A stretch of DNA of 64,000 bases from CAZMVY01 sp964617875 (GTDB lineage Bacteria; Planctomycetota; Phycisphaerae; UBA1845; PWPN01), in the NCBI GenBank assembly GCA_964617875.1, contig CAZUAI010000003.1:62001-126000 (forward strand). The letters run 5' to 3'. This document shows, piece after piece, positions 7,946 to 16,482 of this stretch. The position numbers and the translations under genes are program-made. A model generated the notes under the pieces. The model made no database searches. It was given only the letters and a program-made list of their open reading frames with translations, and was not told the origin of the DNA. The stretch's first letter is position 1, and every line of letters starts with the position of its first letter.

Positions 7946-9832
7946 TCACGGGGCAAAGTGGGTGAATTGCTCGTAGAGGCGGGCATATTTGCCGTCGGCG
8001 TCGAGGAGTTCGCGGTGGGTGCCGCGCTCGACGATCCGGCCTTCGTCGATGACCAGGATGCAGTCGGCGCGCATGATCGTGCTGAGCCGGTGGGCGACGA
8101 TGAACGTCGTCCGGCCCTCCAGGAGCCGTTCAAGCGACCGCTGCAGCAGGCGCTCGGTGACGGTGTCCACGGAACTCGTCGCCTCATCGAGCATGAAGAT
8201 CCGCGGATCCGCGAGGAAGGCACGGGTGAAGCAGACGAGCTGGCGCTGGCCGAACGACAGGTTGGCCCCGCGCTCGCCGACCTCGGTCTGGAAGCCGTCC
8301 TTCAGCGAGAGCAGGGCGTCATGCGAGCCGATCGCCCGGGCGGCGCGGATGACCTCCTCGTCGGTCGCCTGCGGCCGGGGGTAGCGGATGTTGTCCATCA
8401 CCGTCCCGGTGAAGAGGTAGTTCGACTGGAGCACGAGGCCCATCTGCCGGTGCAGCGATTCGCCGGTGACGCCGCGGATGTCGTACCCATCGACGAGCAC
8501 CCGGCCCTTCTGCGGCTGGTAGAAGCGGGCGAGCAGCGAGATGATGCTGCTCTTGCCGCTGCCGGTGGCGCCGACAAGGGCGATCATCTGCCCCGGCCGG
8601 GCCTCGAAATCGATGTCGTGCAGCACCGGCCGGTCGGGCCTGTAGCCGAACGTGACGCGCTCGAAGCGCACGTGGCCGACGATCCGCGGAAGCGGCACGG
8701 CGTCGGGCAGATCGTGCACCTCCGGCCTGATGTCGAGCAGGTTGAAGATCCGCTCGGCCCCGGCCATCGCCATCATGAGCTGGTTGTGGAAGTTGCCGAA
8801 GTTCAGGATCGGCCCCATGAACCAGTCCCAGTAGAGGAACGCGGTCACGACGGCGCCGATCCCGCGGTTCATCGGAATGCCTCCGCTCGCAAGCAGAAAC
8901 CCGCCGTAGAGCAGGATGATCACCTTGCCCGTCAGCCCGACGGCGTGCAGCAGCGGCTGATAGATCCCGTTGATGCGGGCGGCGCTGACGTTGTTGGCGG
9001 TGTTGATCTCCTGGAGGGCGTCGAACACGCCGAGGTTTCGTATCTGGCGGTTGAACGCGGTGACCACGCGGACGCCGGTGATGTTTTCCGCGAGGTTCGT
9101 GGCGACGCGGGTGTAGCCCTCGCGGGCGATCTGCTGCATGGCACCGGCCCGCTTGCGGTAGACGTGGTTGCAGTAGACCAGCACCGGGGCGAGCCAGACG
9201 ACCGACGCAAAGAGGCGCGGCTCGGTCCAGAGCAGCATGGCGGCGGCGACGGCCATCATCAGGGCGTTCTTGACGACGGTGTCGATGCCCCAGACGTTGA
9301 TCTCGCGCAGGCTGTTGACGTCGCTGGTGCAGCGGCTGATGATCCGGCCGAGCTTCGTCCGGTCGTAGTAGCTCATTGAGAGGGCCTGAAGGTGCGCGAA
9401 CAGCCGGCGGCGGAGGTCGAACTGCACCCGCTCGCCGGCGTCGGTCATGATGAGGATCGTGATGCGCTGAATCGTCACGGCGACCGCCAGAACCGCGCCC
9501 CACAGACCGATCAGGCCCACGAGGTGCCGGATCGCCCCCGACTCCGTGGGCATCGGCGAGAGCGTGCCGCGGACGTAGCCCGTGGCCCAGTTGACGATCC
9601 GGCCCATGAACAGCGGCCCCTGCATCTCCAGCACGATCATCACCATGCCGAGCGCGATGCCGAGGGCGTAACGCCACCGGTAGGGGCGGAGGAAGCCCAG
9701 GAGCCGGCGGACCATCGTGCGGTCGATGGGGCGATACCGGGGTTCCTCCTCCTCGGTCGGCCGGGGCAGGGTCGCCGCCAGGGCGGCGGCCGCCGCCTTA
9801 CGCTGCGCGCGGGATGTGGCTGCTGCGGTCAT
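7946..9832 (-). CDS. ABC exporter half-transporter with canonical ATPase site
   Basis: Type IV (MsbA/LmrCD-like) half-transporter of 628 residues. An N-terminal basic cytosolic stretch precedes a six-helix membrane domain (about residues 50-345), followed by an ATPase domain. Walker A is GATGSGKSS, the signature is the slightly altered LSFGQRQLV, and Walker B is IFMLDEATSS with the catalytic Glu; the switch is IVAHRLST. It starts 6 bp after the preceding ABC gene ends, so the two are co-transcribed and probably form a heterodimer exporting a lipid, peptide or drug. A 14-bp palindrome (CGGCCTGCAGGCCG) near 7885 lies downstream and may help end the transcript. Confidence 0.9.
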   Translation of the reverse strand: MTAAATSRAQRKAAAAALAATLPRPTEEEEPRYRPIDRTMVRRLLGFLRPYRWRYALGIALGMVMIVLEMQGPLFMGRIVNWATGYVRGTLSPMPTESGAIRHLVGLIGLWGAVLAVAVTIQRITILIMTDAGERVQFDLRRRLFAHLQALSMSYYDRTKLGRIISRCTSDVNSLREINVWGIDTVVKNALMMAVAAAMLLWTEPRLFASVVWLAPVLVYCNHVYRKRAGAMQQIAREGYTRVATNLAENITGVRVVTAFNRQIRNLGVFDALQEINTANNVSAARINGIYQPLLHAVGLTGKVIILLYGGFLLASGGIPMNRGIGAVVTAFLYWDWFMGPILNFGNFHNQLMMAMAGAERIFNLLDIRPEVHDLPDAVPLPRIVGHVRFERVTFGYRPDRPVLHDIDFEARPGQMIALVGATGSGKSSIISLLARFYQPQKGRVLVDGYDIRGVTGESLHRQMGLVLQSNYLFTGTVMDNIRYPRPQATDEEVIRAARAIGSHDALLSLKDGFQTEVGERGANLSFGQRQLVCFTRAFLADPRIFMLDEATSSVDTVTERLLQRSLERLLEGRTTFIVAHRLSTIMRADCILVIDEGRIVERGTHRELLDADGKYARLYEQFTHFAP

Positions 9833-9838
9833 CCTGGA

Positions 9839-11977
9839 CTAGCGCTCCGCCCCCCGTGTTGCAAACGCCGCCCCCTTGCTCGTGGCGCAGGGCCGCGGCC
9901 TGCCTCCCGGCAGCCCGGATGGCTGCCCCACGATCGCACACGCATCCGGTACGCTGTTCGGGTCATCAGACACTCTGTCGCTCCCCGTCACGTCGCCGTC
10001 CCTGGCCGCCGTCGCCGCCGCGCGGACCTGGTCGTCGCGGCGGAGCCGGTCCATGTGCGACGGAGCCTCCTCGTCGCCGCCCTCGGGCCGGTCGCCGCAG
10101 AGCTGGACGGCCGCGATGTCGCGGTAGTGACCGTTCCGGCGCATCAACTCGGCATGGGTGCCGGTCTGCGTGATGCGGCCGTTCTCGAGCACGACAACGA
10201 GATCCGCCCGCTGCACCGTGCTGATCCGGTGGGCGATGACGAACGTCGTCCGATCCTCCATCACAAAGTCCATTCCGCGGCGGATGAGATCCTCGGTCTC
10301 GGGGTCGATGGCGGCCGTGGCGTCGTCGAGGATCAGAATGCGCGGGTTGCTCAGGATCGCCCGCGCGATAGCGAGCCGCTGCCGCTGCCCGCCGGAGAGC
10401 GACGCACCGCGCTCACCGAGCAGCGTCTCGTAGCCGCGCGGCAGGGACTCGACGAACTCGTGAGCCTGGGCGAGCCGGGCGGCGATCTCGACCTCGCCTC
10501 CGCGCACGTGCGGCCGGCCGAAGGCGACATTCGCCTGCACGGAATCGCTGAAGAGGTACGTCTCCTGGAAGACGTAGGCAATCTGGGTGCGGAGGCTCTC
10601 CAGCCGCACGTCGCGGACATCGACGCCGTCGATCAGGACGCGGCCCTGCTGCGGGTCGTAGAAACGGGCGATGAGGTTGACGAGCGTCGTCTTGCCCGCG
10701 CCGGTCGGCCCGACAATGGCGACGACGGTGCCGCCCCGGATGTCCAGGTCGATGTCGTGCAACACCGGCTTGGCGGGGTCGTAGCCGAAGGTCACGCGCT
10801 CCATGCGGACGGCCCCCGGACCCGGGGGCAACGGCCGCGCGCGGGGATGCTCGCGGATCGTCGGCGCGGCCGAAAGGACCTCGTGCAGGCGGCGGGCGGA
10901 AACGATCGCGTTCTGGTACTGGTCGTTGATGACGGCGACCTGCTGCAGGCGGCCGAGGATCGCGCCCATCGCCCAGCCGAGCATGAGGATGTCGCCGGGG
11001 TCGAGCCGGCCCCTGATCATCAGGATGCCGACGGCCAGGAAGAGCGACAGGTGCGACGTAATGGCGATGGCCCGGATCACCGGCGTGAAGTTCGCGAAGA
11101 GACGGATGCGCTTCATCACGCGAGCGAAGAACACGTCGCAATTCCGGTCGTACTTGTCGATCTCCTGCTTCTCCGTGGCGAAGGCCTTGACGACATGTAC
11201 CCCGGCGATGTTCTCCGTGATGAGCGAGACGTTCCGGTCGCCGGCCTCCATGACGGAGGTGAGCGTCGGCTGGGCCTTCCGGCTGAAGCGGAGGATGTAC
11301 CAGGTCCAGACCGGCAGGGGCGCCATGGCGAGAAGGGCCACCCCGGTCGAGCGCAGGAGCAGGACGGTGATGCAGCCGCCGACAATGAGGAGAATCTCGA
11401 GCGTGACGAGCACGGCCGTGTTGACGAACGCGCGGACGTTCTGGAGGTCGCTGAGCGAGCGGTTGATCAGTTCGCCGGTGGAAATGGCGTCGTGGAAGCC
11501 GAACCCGACGCGCTGAAGTTTGTCGTAAACCGCCTCGCGGATGTAGAAGACCATCTCCATGCTGAGCTTGGCGTTGGCAACCTCGCGCAGGTAGGTGAAG
11601 ACGCAGAGCGTGACGGTGGATGCGGCCAGCAGAAGGATCACCCGGCGGAGGCCCGCCGCGTCCGGGCCTGGGCCGCGGATCCACGCCCAGAAACCGGCGC
11701 GAGCGACGGCTTCGCTGTAAGCGACCTGCTTGATCTCGGTGACGGCCTGGGCGGTCTGGTAGACGGCCAGGATCTCGGCGGCGGTCCGCACGGCAAGGTA
11801 GAGGCACGCGAGGAGCACAAGGAGCTTGACCGGGCGAAGGAACGAGAACATCCAACGGAGGAGGTAGCCGGTCGTGACCTCCGCCTCGCCCGCCCCTGTG
11901 GCTTGCCCGGGTATATCCGCCGTGGCCATGATCGAAACGCGGCTGCCGTGTCGTGGGGCGCTCCCGGCAACGGGCAT
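9839..11977 (-). CDS. ABC exporter half-transporter with degenerate ATPase site
   Basis: Half-transporter of 712 residues, first gene of the two-gene exporter operon. The membrane domain spans about residues 45-350. The ATPase has Walker A GPTGAGKTT, signature LSGGQRQRLA and Walker B LILDDATAAID, where Asp replaces the catalytic Glu. That change is typical of one partner in heterodimeric exporters such as LmrCD or TM287/288, and the other partner here keeps Glu. After the NBD a low-complexity tail of about 90 residues ends in a segment encoded by a palindromic repeat (GQPSGLPGGRPRP). Start at 11977 is supported by TGGAG upstream and by the promoter at 12009; an ATG at 11929 is an alternative. 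The substrate is unknown. Confidence 0.88.
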   Translation of the reverse strand: MPVAGSAPRHGSRVSIMATADIPGQATGAGEAEVTTGYLLRWMFSFLRPVKLLVLLACLYLAVRTAAEILAVYQTAQAVTEIKQVAYSEAVARAGFWAWIRGPGPDAAGLRRVILLLAASTVTLCVFTYLREVANAKLSMEMVFYIREAVYDKLQRVGFGFHDAISTGELINRSLSDLQNVRAFVNTAVLVTLEILLIVGGCITVLLLRSTGVALLAMAPLPVWTWYILRFSRKAQPTLTSVMEAGDRNVSLITENIAGVHVVKAFATEKQEIDKYDRNCDVFFARVMKRIRLFANFTPVIRAIAITSHLSLFLAVGILMIRGRLDPGDILMLGWAMGAILGRLQQVAVINDQYQNAIVSARRLHEVLSAAPTIREHPRARPLPPGPGAVRMERVTFGYDPAKPVLHDIDLDIRGGTVVAIVGPTGAGKTTLVNLIARFYDPQQGRVLIDGVDVRDVRLESLRTQIAYVFQETYLFSDSVQANVAFGRPHVRGGEVEIAARLAQAHEFVESLPRGYETLLGERGASLSGGQRQRLAIARAILSNPRILILDDATAAIDPETEDLIRRGMDFVMEDRTTFVIAHRISTVQRADLVVVLENGRITQTGTHAELMRRNGHYRDIAAVQLCGDRPEGGDEEAPSHMDRLRRDDQVRAAATAARDGDVTGSDRVSDDPNSVPDACAIVGQPSGLPGGRPRPCATSKGAAFATRGAER

Positions 11978-12008
11978 CTACAGCCCCGCTCCAGGCGCCA
12001 AACCCGTT

Positions 12009-12014
12009 ATTATA
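12009..12014 (-). promoter_or_regulatory. -10 element of the ABC exporter operon promoter
   Basis: Perfect TATAAT on the minus strand, 32 bp upstream of the first ABC gene. The -35 region 17 bp further upstream (TGGAAG) is weak. Confidence 0.45.
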
Positions 12015-12120
12015 CAGGTAAGCGCGAAACGCTTCCAGCCGGTGTGGTCTCGATCGTGCAACCCGCCGGATCCGGGACACGCCGCCCGCCCGCGAATCGC
12101 AACGGTGCCCTGCCGTTTCG

Positions 12121-12420
12121 CTATTCGCGGTGGCTGGCGATGGCATCGATCTTCCGGGCAAGCTCGATATCTCGCTCGGTGATGCCGCCGGCTTCGTGCG
12201 TGGTCAGGTCGATGCGAACGCGGTTGTAGACGTTCGACCAGTCGGGGTGGTGATTGGCCGCCTCGGCAATCAAGGCCACCTGCGTCATGAAGCCGAAGGC
12301 CTCGACGAAGGATTTGAAGCGGAGGTCCCGATGCAATCGGCCCGCCTCGAGCGACCAGCCGGGCAGGCTGCGTACGGCGGCCTCGATCTCGCTGGAGTCC
12401 AGCAATCTGGGTACGGCCAT
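12121..12420 (-). CDS. 4a-hydroxytetrahydrobiopterin dehydratase (pterin carbinolamine dehydratase)
   Basis: A 99-residue protein, the normal length for the PhhB/PCD family. The active-site signature EAANHHPDWSNVYNRVRIDLTTH is complete, with the catalytic HH pair at about residues 57-58. The enzyme dehydrates 4a-hydroxy-tetrahydropterin to quinonoid dihydropterin, normally to recycle cofactor for an aromatic amino acid hydroxylase. No hydroxylase gene is present in this window. GGGAGG lies 6 nt before the ATG. folE, which makes the first pterin intermediate, is 1.5 kb away on the other strand. Confidence 0.93.
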   Translation of the reverse strand: MAVPRLLDSSEIEAAVRSLPGWSLEAGRLHRDLRFKSFVEAFGFMTQVALIAEAANHHPDWSNVYNRVRIDLTTHEAGGITERDIELARKIDAIASHRE

Positions 12421-12602
12421 ATGAACCTCCCGTTCATCGACAGCGACGGTCGTATACCGCCACGCGACAGCTACCCGAGGTTAGGCCGCGTACGGGACCG
12501 CGGCAAGGGGGACACCGCACGAGGATCGCGCGCGTCATGCCGGAGCGGTGGAGTCCGGGAACGAGTTCGCACCGCCGCCGGGGAAGCGATGATACGCCTT
12601 GC

Positions 12603-13745
12603 TCACCGCGTATCGAACCGCAGGCGGGTGCTCAGCGGCTCGCTGTGAGTCCGGACCGTGTATTGGCGGACCCTGGCCGGGTGGAGGGCGACGCCGAGCC
12701 CGGGGCCATCGGGGAGCTGGATGACGCCGTCGCGGCACAGGATGTCGGGTGCGGTCACATCATCGACGAACCAGCGACGGCTGGATTCGACGTCCGTCGG
12801 ATACGCGATGTTCGGCATCGTGGCGAAGTGGACCGCCGCCCAGCCCCCGACCGCCAGCTCGGGCATCGTGCCCATCCAGCAGCCGACGCCGGCGCCGCGC
12901 GTCAGGTCGTGGATCTCGCGTGCCCCCGTGAAACCGCCCACCCGCTGCAACTTGATGTTGATGATGCGGGCGGCGCGGCACTCGATCGCGGCACGGACCG
13001 CGTCGAGGTTCTTCGCGGACTCGTCCAGACAGATCGGCGTACGGCAGCGGGCGGCGAGCATGGCGTGGCCCTCGAGGTCGTCGGCGGGCAACGGCTGCTC
13101 GATCATCATCAGGCCGAACCGGTCCCAGGCCGCGATGTGCTCGATGTGTTCCCGGCGATAGGCGGCATTGGCGTCGACCATGAGCGGCACATCGGGCCAG
13201 GCCGCCCGAACCGCTTCGAGCGGCACGACGTCCCAGCCGGGCTGGACCTTGATCTTCACGCGTCGATAGCCGTCCTGCTCGAGGTAGGCGCGGATGCGCT
13301 GCACGAGCGTCGCGGGGACGTCGTAGATGCCGACCGCCAGGCCCGCCTCGACGCCGGCCCGCGGCGAACCGCCGAGGATCTGCCACAGCGGACGGCCCTC
13401 GGCGCGGGCGAGGATGTCCCACATCGCATTCTCGATGCCGCAGCGGGCGAACGGGTCGTCGATGCCTTCCGTTGCCGCGAGAAACCCGCGCGGCGAAAGC
13501 TCGCCGGCATCTCGCAGGACCTCAAGCAGCGGACCGAGGAGGTTCGTCCAGGCGCCGTCGGGCGTGTGGTGGCTGTAGAAGGCGCCGGCCATCGGCGACG
13601 CCTCGCCGAGTCCCGCGATGCCGCCGCCGTGCAGCTCGACGAGGATCGCGTCCTTTTCGGCCACGGCGCCGCTGCTGATCACGAAGGGCTCGTGCAGGGG
13701 AACCCGCACGTGCGTCAGGCAAATCCGATCAAGGCGCATGCTCAT
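12603..13745 (-). CDS. Enolase-superfamily enzyme, o-succinylbenzoate synthase / N-acylamino acid racemase-like
   Basis: A 380-residue member of the muconate-lactonising subgroup of the enolase superfamily. The KxK acid/base motif is VKIKVQP (K164, K166), the metal ligands are D191 (MVDANAAY), E216 (MIEQPLP) and D241 (CLDES), and the opposite lysine is K265 (INIKLQRVGG). The N-terminal capping domain (residues 1-125) is present. This pattern fits MenC-type o-succinylbenzoate synthase and its promiscuous N-acylamino acid racemase relatives. There are no other men genes nearby, so a role in menaquinone synthesis is not supported by context. Translation may start at 13745 or at the ATG six bases inside. 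Confidence 0.85.
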   Translation of the reverse strand: MSMRLDRICLTHVRVPLHEPFVISSGAVAEKDAILVELHGGGIAGLGEASPMAGAFYSHHTPDGAWTNLLGPLLEVLRDAGELSPRGFLAATEGIDDPFARCGIENAMWDILARAEGRPLWQILGGSPRAGVEAGLAVGIYDVPATLVQRIRAYLEQDGYRRVKIKVQPGWDVVPLEAVRAAWPDVPLMVDANAAYRREHIEHIAAWDRFGLMMIEQPLPADDLEGHAMLAARCRTPICLDESAKNLDAVRAAIECRAARIINIKLQRVGGFTGAREIHDLTRGAGVGCWMGTMPELAVGGWAAVHFATMPNIAYPTDVESSRRWFVDDVTAPDILCRDGVIQLPDGPGLGVALHPARVRQYTVRTHSEPLSTRLRFDTR

Positions 13746-13757
13746 GGGGCGGGGAAG

Positions 13758-13787
13758 TTACCACAACCGGAAGCCGGGTGCTACAAT
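13758..13787 (+). promoter_or_regulatory. Predicted promoter for folE
   Basis: TTACCA (-35), 18-bp spacer, TACAAT (-10). It lies in the 187-bp divergent gap and would give a leader of about 140 nt before folE. Confidence 0.4.
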
Positions 13788-13932
13788 CGGGTCGGATTGC
13801 ATGGGCGTATGGGCGGCGGCTCCTGAGGCGAAGCCGGCCGCCCAACGGGCGGAGGCGTGCAGCCAGGAGCGGTGCCCCTTCGGAACGGAGACCGGCTCGG
13901 CGGACTGTCTGTACGTGCGCGGAGTGTCAGCA

Positions 13933-14517
13933 ATGGCCAGGACATCGTCGGAATCGTCCAACGTGCAACTGGAGCGGATCGCGACGGCGGTGCGGGAGAT
14001 CCTCGCCGCCGTGGGCGAGGACCCGGATCGGGAGGGGCTGAAGGCCACGCCGATGCGCGTCGCCCGGATGTACGCGGAGATGTTTTCGGGCCTGCACGAC
14101 GATCCGAAACGGCACCTCAGCGCGGTCTTCAACGAGCAGTATGACGAGATGGTGGTCCTCCGGCGAATCCCGTTCAACTCGATGTGCGAACACCACCTGA
14201 TGCCGTTCGAGGGCGAGGCCGACGTGGCGTACCTGCCGGACGGCAAGGTCGTCGGCATCTCGAAGCTCGCCCGCGTCGTCGAGGCGTTTTCGAAGCGGCC
14301 GCAGGTGCAGGAGCGGCTGACGAGCCAGATCGCGGACCTGCTGATGAGCAGCTTGAGCGCGAAGGGCGTGGCGGTGGTGATGCGGGCGACGCACACGTGC
14401 ATGACCTGCCGCGGCGTCCGCAAGCCGGGGGCGGTGATGATCACGTCGGCCATCCGCGGCACATGCCGGAGCGACGCCCGGACGCGAAGCGAAGTGATGG
14501 CGCTGCTGCATCCGTAA
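13933..14517 (+). CDS. folE: GTP cyclohydrolase I
   Basis: A 194-residue type I GTP cyclohydrolase, which converts GTP to 7,8-dihydroneopterin triphosphate as the first step of folate and biopterin synthesis. Visible motifs are DPDREGLKATPMRVARMY, FNSMCEHHLMPFEG (zinc Cys and His plus catalytic His), GISKLARVV, and MRATHTCMTCRGVRKPGA, which supplies the second zinc cysteine. The ATG at 13933 has GGAG 8 nt upstream; the open frame extends upstream but without similarity. The 115-bp tandem array begins 10 bp after its stop codon. Confidence 0.95.
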   Translation: MARTSSESSNVQLERIATAVREILAAVGEDPDREGLKATPMRVARMYAEMFSGLHDDPKRHLSAVFNEQYDEMVVLRRIPFNSMCEHHLMPFEGEADVAYLPDGKVVGISKLARVVEAFSKRPQVQERLTSQIADLLMSSLSAKGVAVVMRATHTCMTCRGVRKPGAVMITSAIRGTCRSDARTRSEVMALLHP

Positions 14518-14526
14518 GCGCGTCGG

Positions 14527-15095
14527 GTGGGCGGTTCCGCGGTACTCCGCGGGTTCACCCACCTGTTGGGACAACGGAAGACACGCCCCCGGCGCGCACG
14601 CGCGAACAAACAGCAGGCGAGCAAACCTCCGCCGCCGCGCGTAGGGTGGGCGGTTCCGCGGTACCCCGCGGGTTCGCCCACCTGTTGGGACAACGGAAGA
14701 CACGCCCCCGGCGCGCACGCACGAACGGCAGGTGGGCGAACCTCCGCCGCCGCGCGTAGGGTGGGCGGTTCCGCGGTACTCCGCGGGTTCGCCCACCTGT
14801 TGGGACAACGGAAGACACGCCCACGGCGCACGCGCACGAACAGCAGGCGAGCAAACCTCCGCCGCCGCGTGTAGGGTGGGCGGTTCCGCGGTACTCCGCG
14901 GGTTCGCCCACCTGTTGGGACAACGGAAGACACGCCCCCGCCGCGCACACGCGAACAGCAGGTGGGCGAACCTCCGCCGCCGCGCGTAGGGTGGGCGGTT
15001 CCGCGGTTCTCCGCGGGTTCGCCCACCTGTTGGGACAACGCAAGACACGCCCCCGCCGCGCACACGCGAACAGCAGGTGGGCGAACCCCCGGGTC
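14527..15095. repeat. Five-copy tandem array with a unit of about 115 bp
   Basis: Copies begin at 14527, 14646, 14761, 14876 and 14991, giving periods of 119, 115, 115 and 115 bp. Each opens with a hairpin (GTGGGCGGTTCCGCGG, 4-nt loop, CCGCGGGTTCGCCCAC), followed by CTGTTGGGACAACG and a more variable second half. Copies 1 and 3 share AGGCGAGCAAACC where copies 2 and 4 have AGGTGGGCGAACC, which suggests growth by duplication of a two-unit block. The period is not a multiple of three and all frames are open simply because the sequence is GC-rich, so it is not coding. It fills the 610-bp gap between folE and the convergent esterase gene. Confidence 0.9.
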
Positions 15096-15126
15096 CGCGA
15101 AGACGCGGCCCCGGAGAACCGCCCCC

Positions 15127-16482
15127 CTACCGCCGCAGGTGACGATCGAGCCACGCGAAGGCCTCTTCCTGCATCTCGCGGTTGAAGACGTGTTCGACGG
15201 GCCAGAGCTTCGTCACAAGGCGATCCGCCGCGCCCTGGCTTTCCCACACCCGGCGCATCTTCGCATAGGCGTCTTTGACGGCGGGGACCGGGAACAAGGC
15301 ATCGCGCTCGCCGTTGTAGAAGAGCATCGGCTTCGGGCAGGCGAGGCTGGCCACGTCGGGGTAGTCGAAGTCGTTGAACAGCCCCGGGTGCGTCATCGTG
15401 TAGGCCGACTGACCTCGCGTCTGGTTGTTGCCGGGGACCATGAGGCCCCTGACCGTCGCCATCCAGCAGACGGCGACGGCGGCGGCGATGCGATCCGAAA
15501 GCGCGGCGACCTGCCACGTGCGGAACGACCCCATCGACAGGCCCATGGCAGCGACGCGCCCGGCATCGACCTCGGGCCGTGTGGCGAGAAACTCCGCCGC
15601 CCGCAGATCCTCGTGGGCGATACAGCCGGCCAGCGACATGCCGAGGTGAAACAGGTTGCTCGCCAGGGCCTGCTGGCCGTCGTAGCCGGCGCCCCCGCGG
15701 TCGGACCAGTTGAGCGCATCGGTGGCGAGGCAGACGTAGCCGCGCCCGGCAAGTTCATCGCCGAGGAACCGCCCGCCGTAGTACTTGTCCACCCAGGCGC
15801 GGGCGGACTTCGGCCGCTCGGACGGGTCGTCCCACGTCTCGATGACCTTCTCCTTGCCGATGTCGAACTTCGCGCCGTGGTCGTGCAGCAGCAGCACGGC
15901 GGGGAACGGCCCGCGGCCCTTCGGAACCAGCAGGAGCCCCAGCACGCGGCTGTCGGCGGTGAGGTTGAACACGATCTTGCGGGCGGTGTGCGTGCCGCGG
16001 TCCTGCTCGGCGATGATCGTCGGCTCGAACGGCGCCGGCGGCGGCGGGGCGAGCAGGCACTGCATGACCCTCTCGCGGGCGGTGCGGCGCCAGGCGGCGA
16101 AGTCCCTGTACTGCCCGGAGAGCCATGACCCGGGGAAGGTCATGCGTTCGGCGACGCGGTCGCGGAACACCGGCAGGTCGCTCTTCGCCCCGAAGGTCTG
16201 ATACACGTCGGTGCGGGGCCTGGCGCCGGGGAAATCCACCGGACTCTCATAACACCAGGCATCACACGCAAAACCCGGCAGTTCAGCCGACACCAGGACT
16301 TCCTTGTCGCGGCGCCATACGCCCAACGCCGCTATCCGGCCCGGTTCCGGGCTGATCGCCCTGGCGACGTACTCCTTCGGATCCTCCGTCGGGCCGCTCG
16401 CAAGGACCGTTGGCAAAGCGGCCGCCCCGCCGGCGACGACAGCAAGAAGGATACGGACCACGTTCGTTGTTCGGGTTTTCAT
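15127..16482 (-). CDS. Secreted alpha/beta hydrolase, acetyl-xylan-esterase-like
   Basis: Exported 451-residue alpha/beta hydrolase of the dienelactone hydrolase / acetyl esterase type (Abhydrolase_7-like). The signal peptide covers about residues 1-29. The core has LLLVPKGRGPFPAVLLLHDHGAK, the nucleophile elbow GLSMGSFRT (GxSxG), a loop PKPMLFYNGERDALFP carrying the probable acid, and a C-terminal EHVFNREMQEEAF with the probable catalytic His. It should remove ester groups from carbohydrate in the periplasm. Its start codon overlaps the stop of the preceding 811-residue carbohydrate protein by 4 bp (ATGA), so the two are translationally coupled and likely work on the same polymer. Confidence 0.82.
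   Translation of the reverse strand: MKTRTTNVVRILLAVVAGGAAALPTVLASGPTEDPKEYVARAISPEPGRIAALGVWRRDKEVLVSAELPGFACDAWCYESPVDFPGARPRTDVYQTFGAKSDLPVFRDRVAERMTFPGSWLSGQYRDFAAWRRTARERVMQCLLAPPPPAPFEPTIIAEQDRGTHTARKIVFNLTADSRVLGLLLVPKGRGPFPAVLLLHDHGAKFDIGKEKVIETWDDPSERPKSARAWVDKYYGGRFLGDELAGRGYVCLATDALNWSDRGGAGYDGQQALASNLFHLGMSLAGCIAHEDLRAAEFLATRPEVDAGRVAAMGLSMGSFRTWQVAALSDRIAAAVAVCWMATVRGLMVPGNNQTRGQSAYTMTHPGLFNDFDYPDVASLACPKPMLFYNGERDALFPVPAVKDAYAKMRRVWESQGAADRLVTKLWPVEHVFNREMQEEAFAWLDRHLRR

Noticed and set aside
6752..9379. 875-codon open frame on the plus strand
   Set aside because: It lies opposite the DUF790 and first ABC genes; the composition is Asp/Glu/Val/Arg-rich as expected for the antisense of GC-rich coding DNA, with no domain.
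9392..12229. 945-codon open frame on the plus strand
   Set aside because: Antisense shadow of the ABC exporter genes, which have complete motifs.
14527..15095. CRISPR array
   Set aside because: Whole 115-bp units are similar, with no unique spacers and no cas genes.
13758..15517. Minus-strand frames through the tandem array with repeated VPTGGRTRG-type peptide
   Set aside because: The unit length shifts frame in each copy and all frames are open; no ribosome-binding site. Treated as non-coding repeat.
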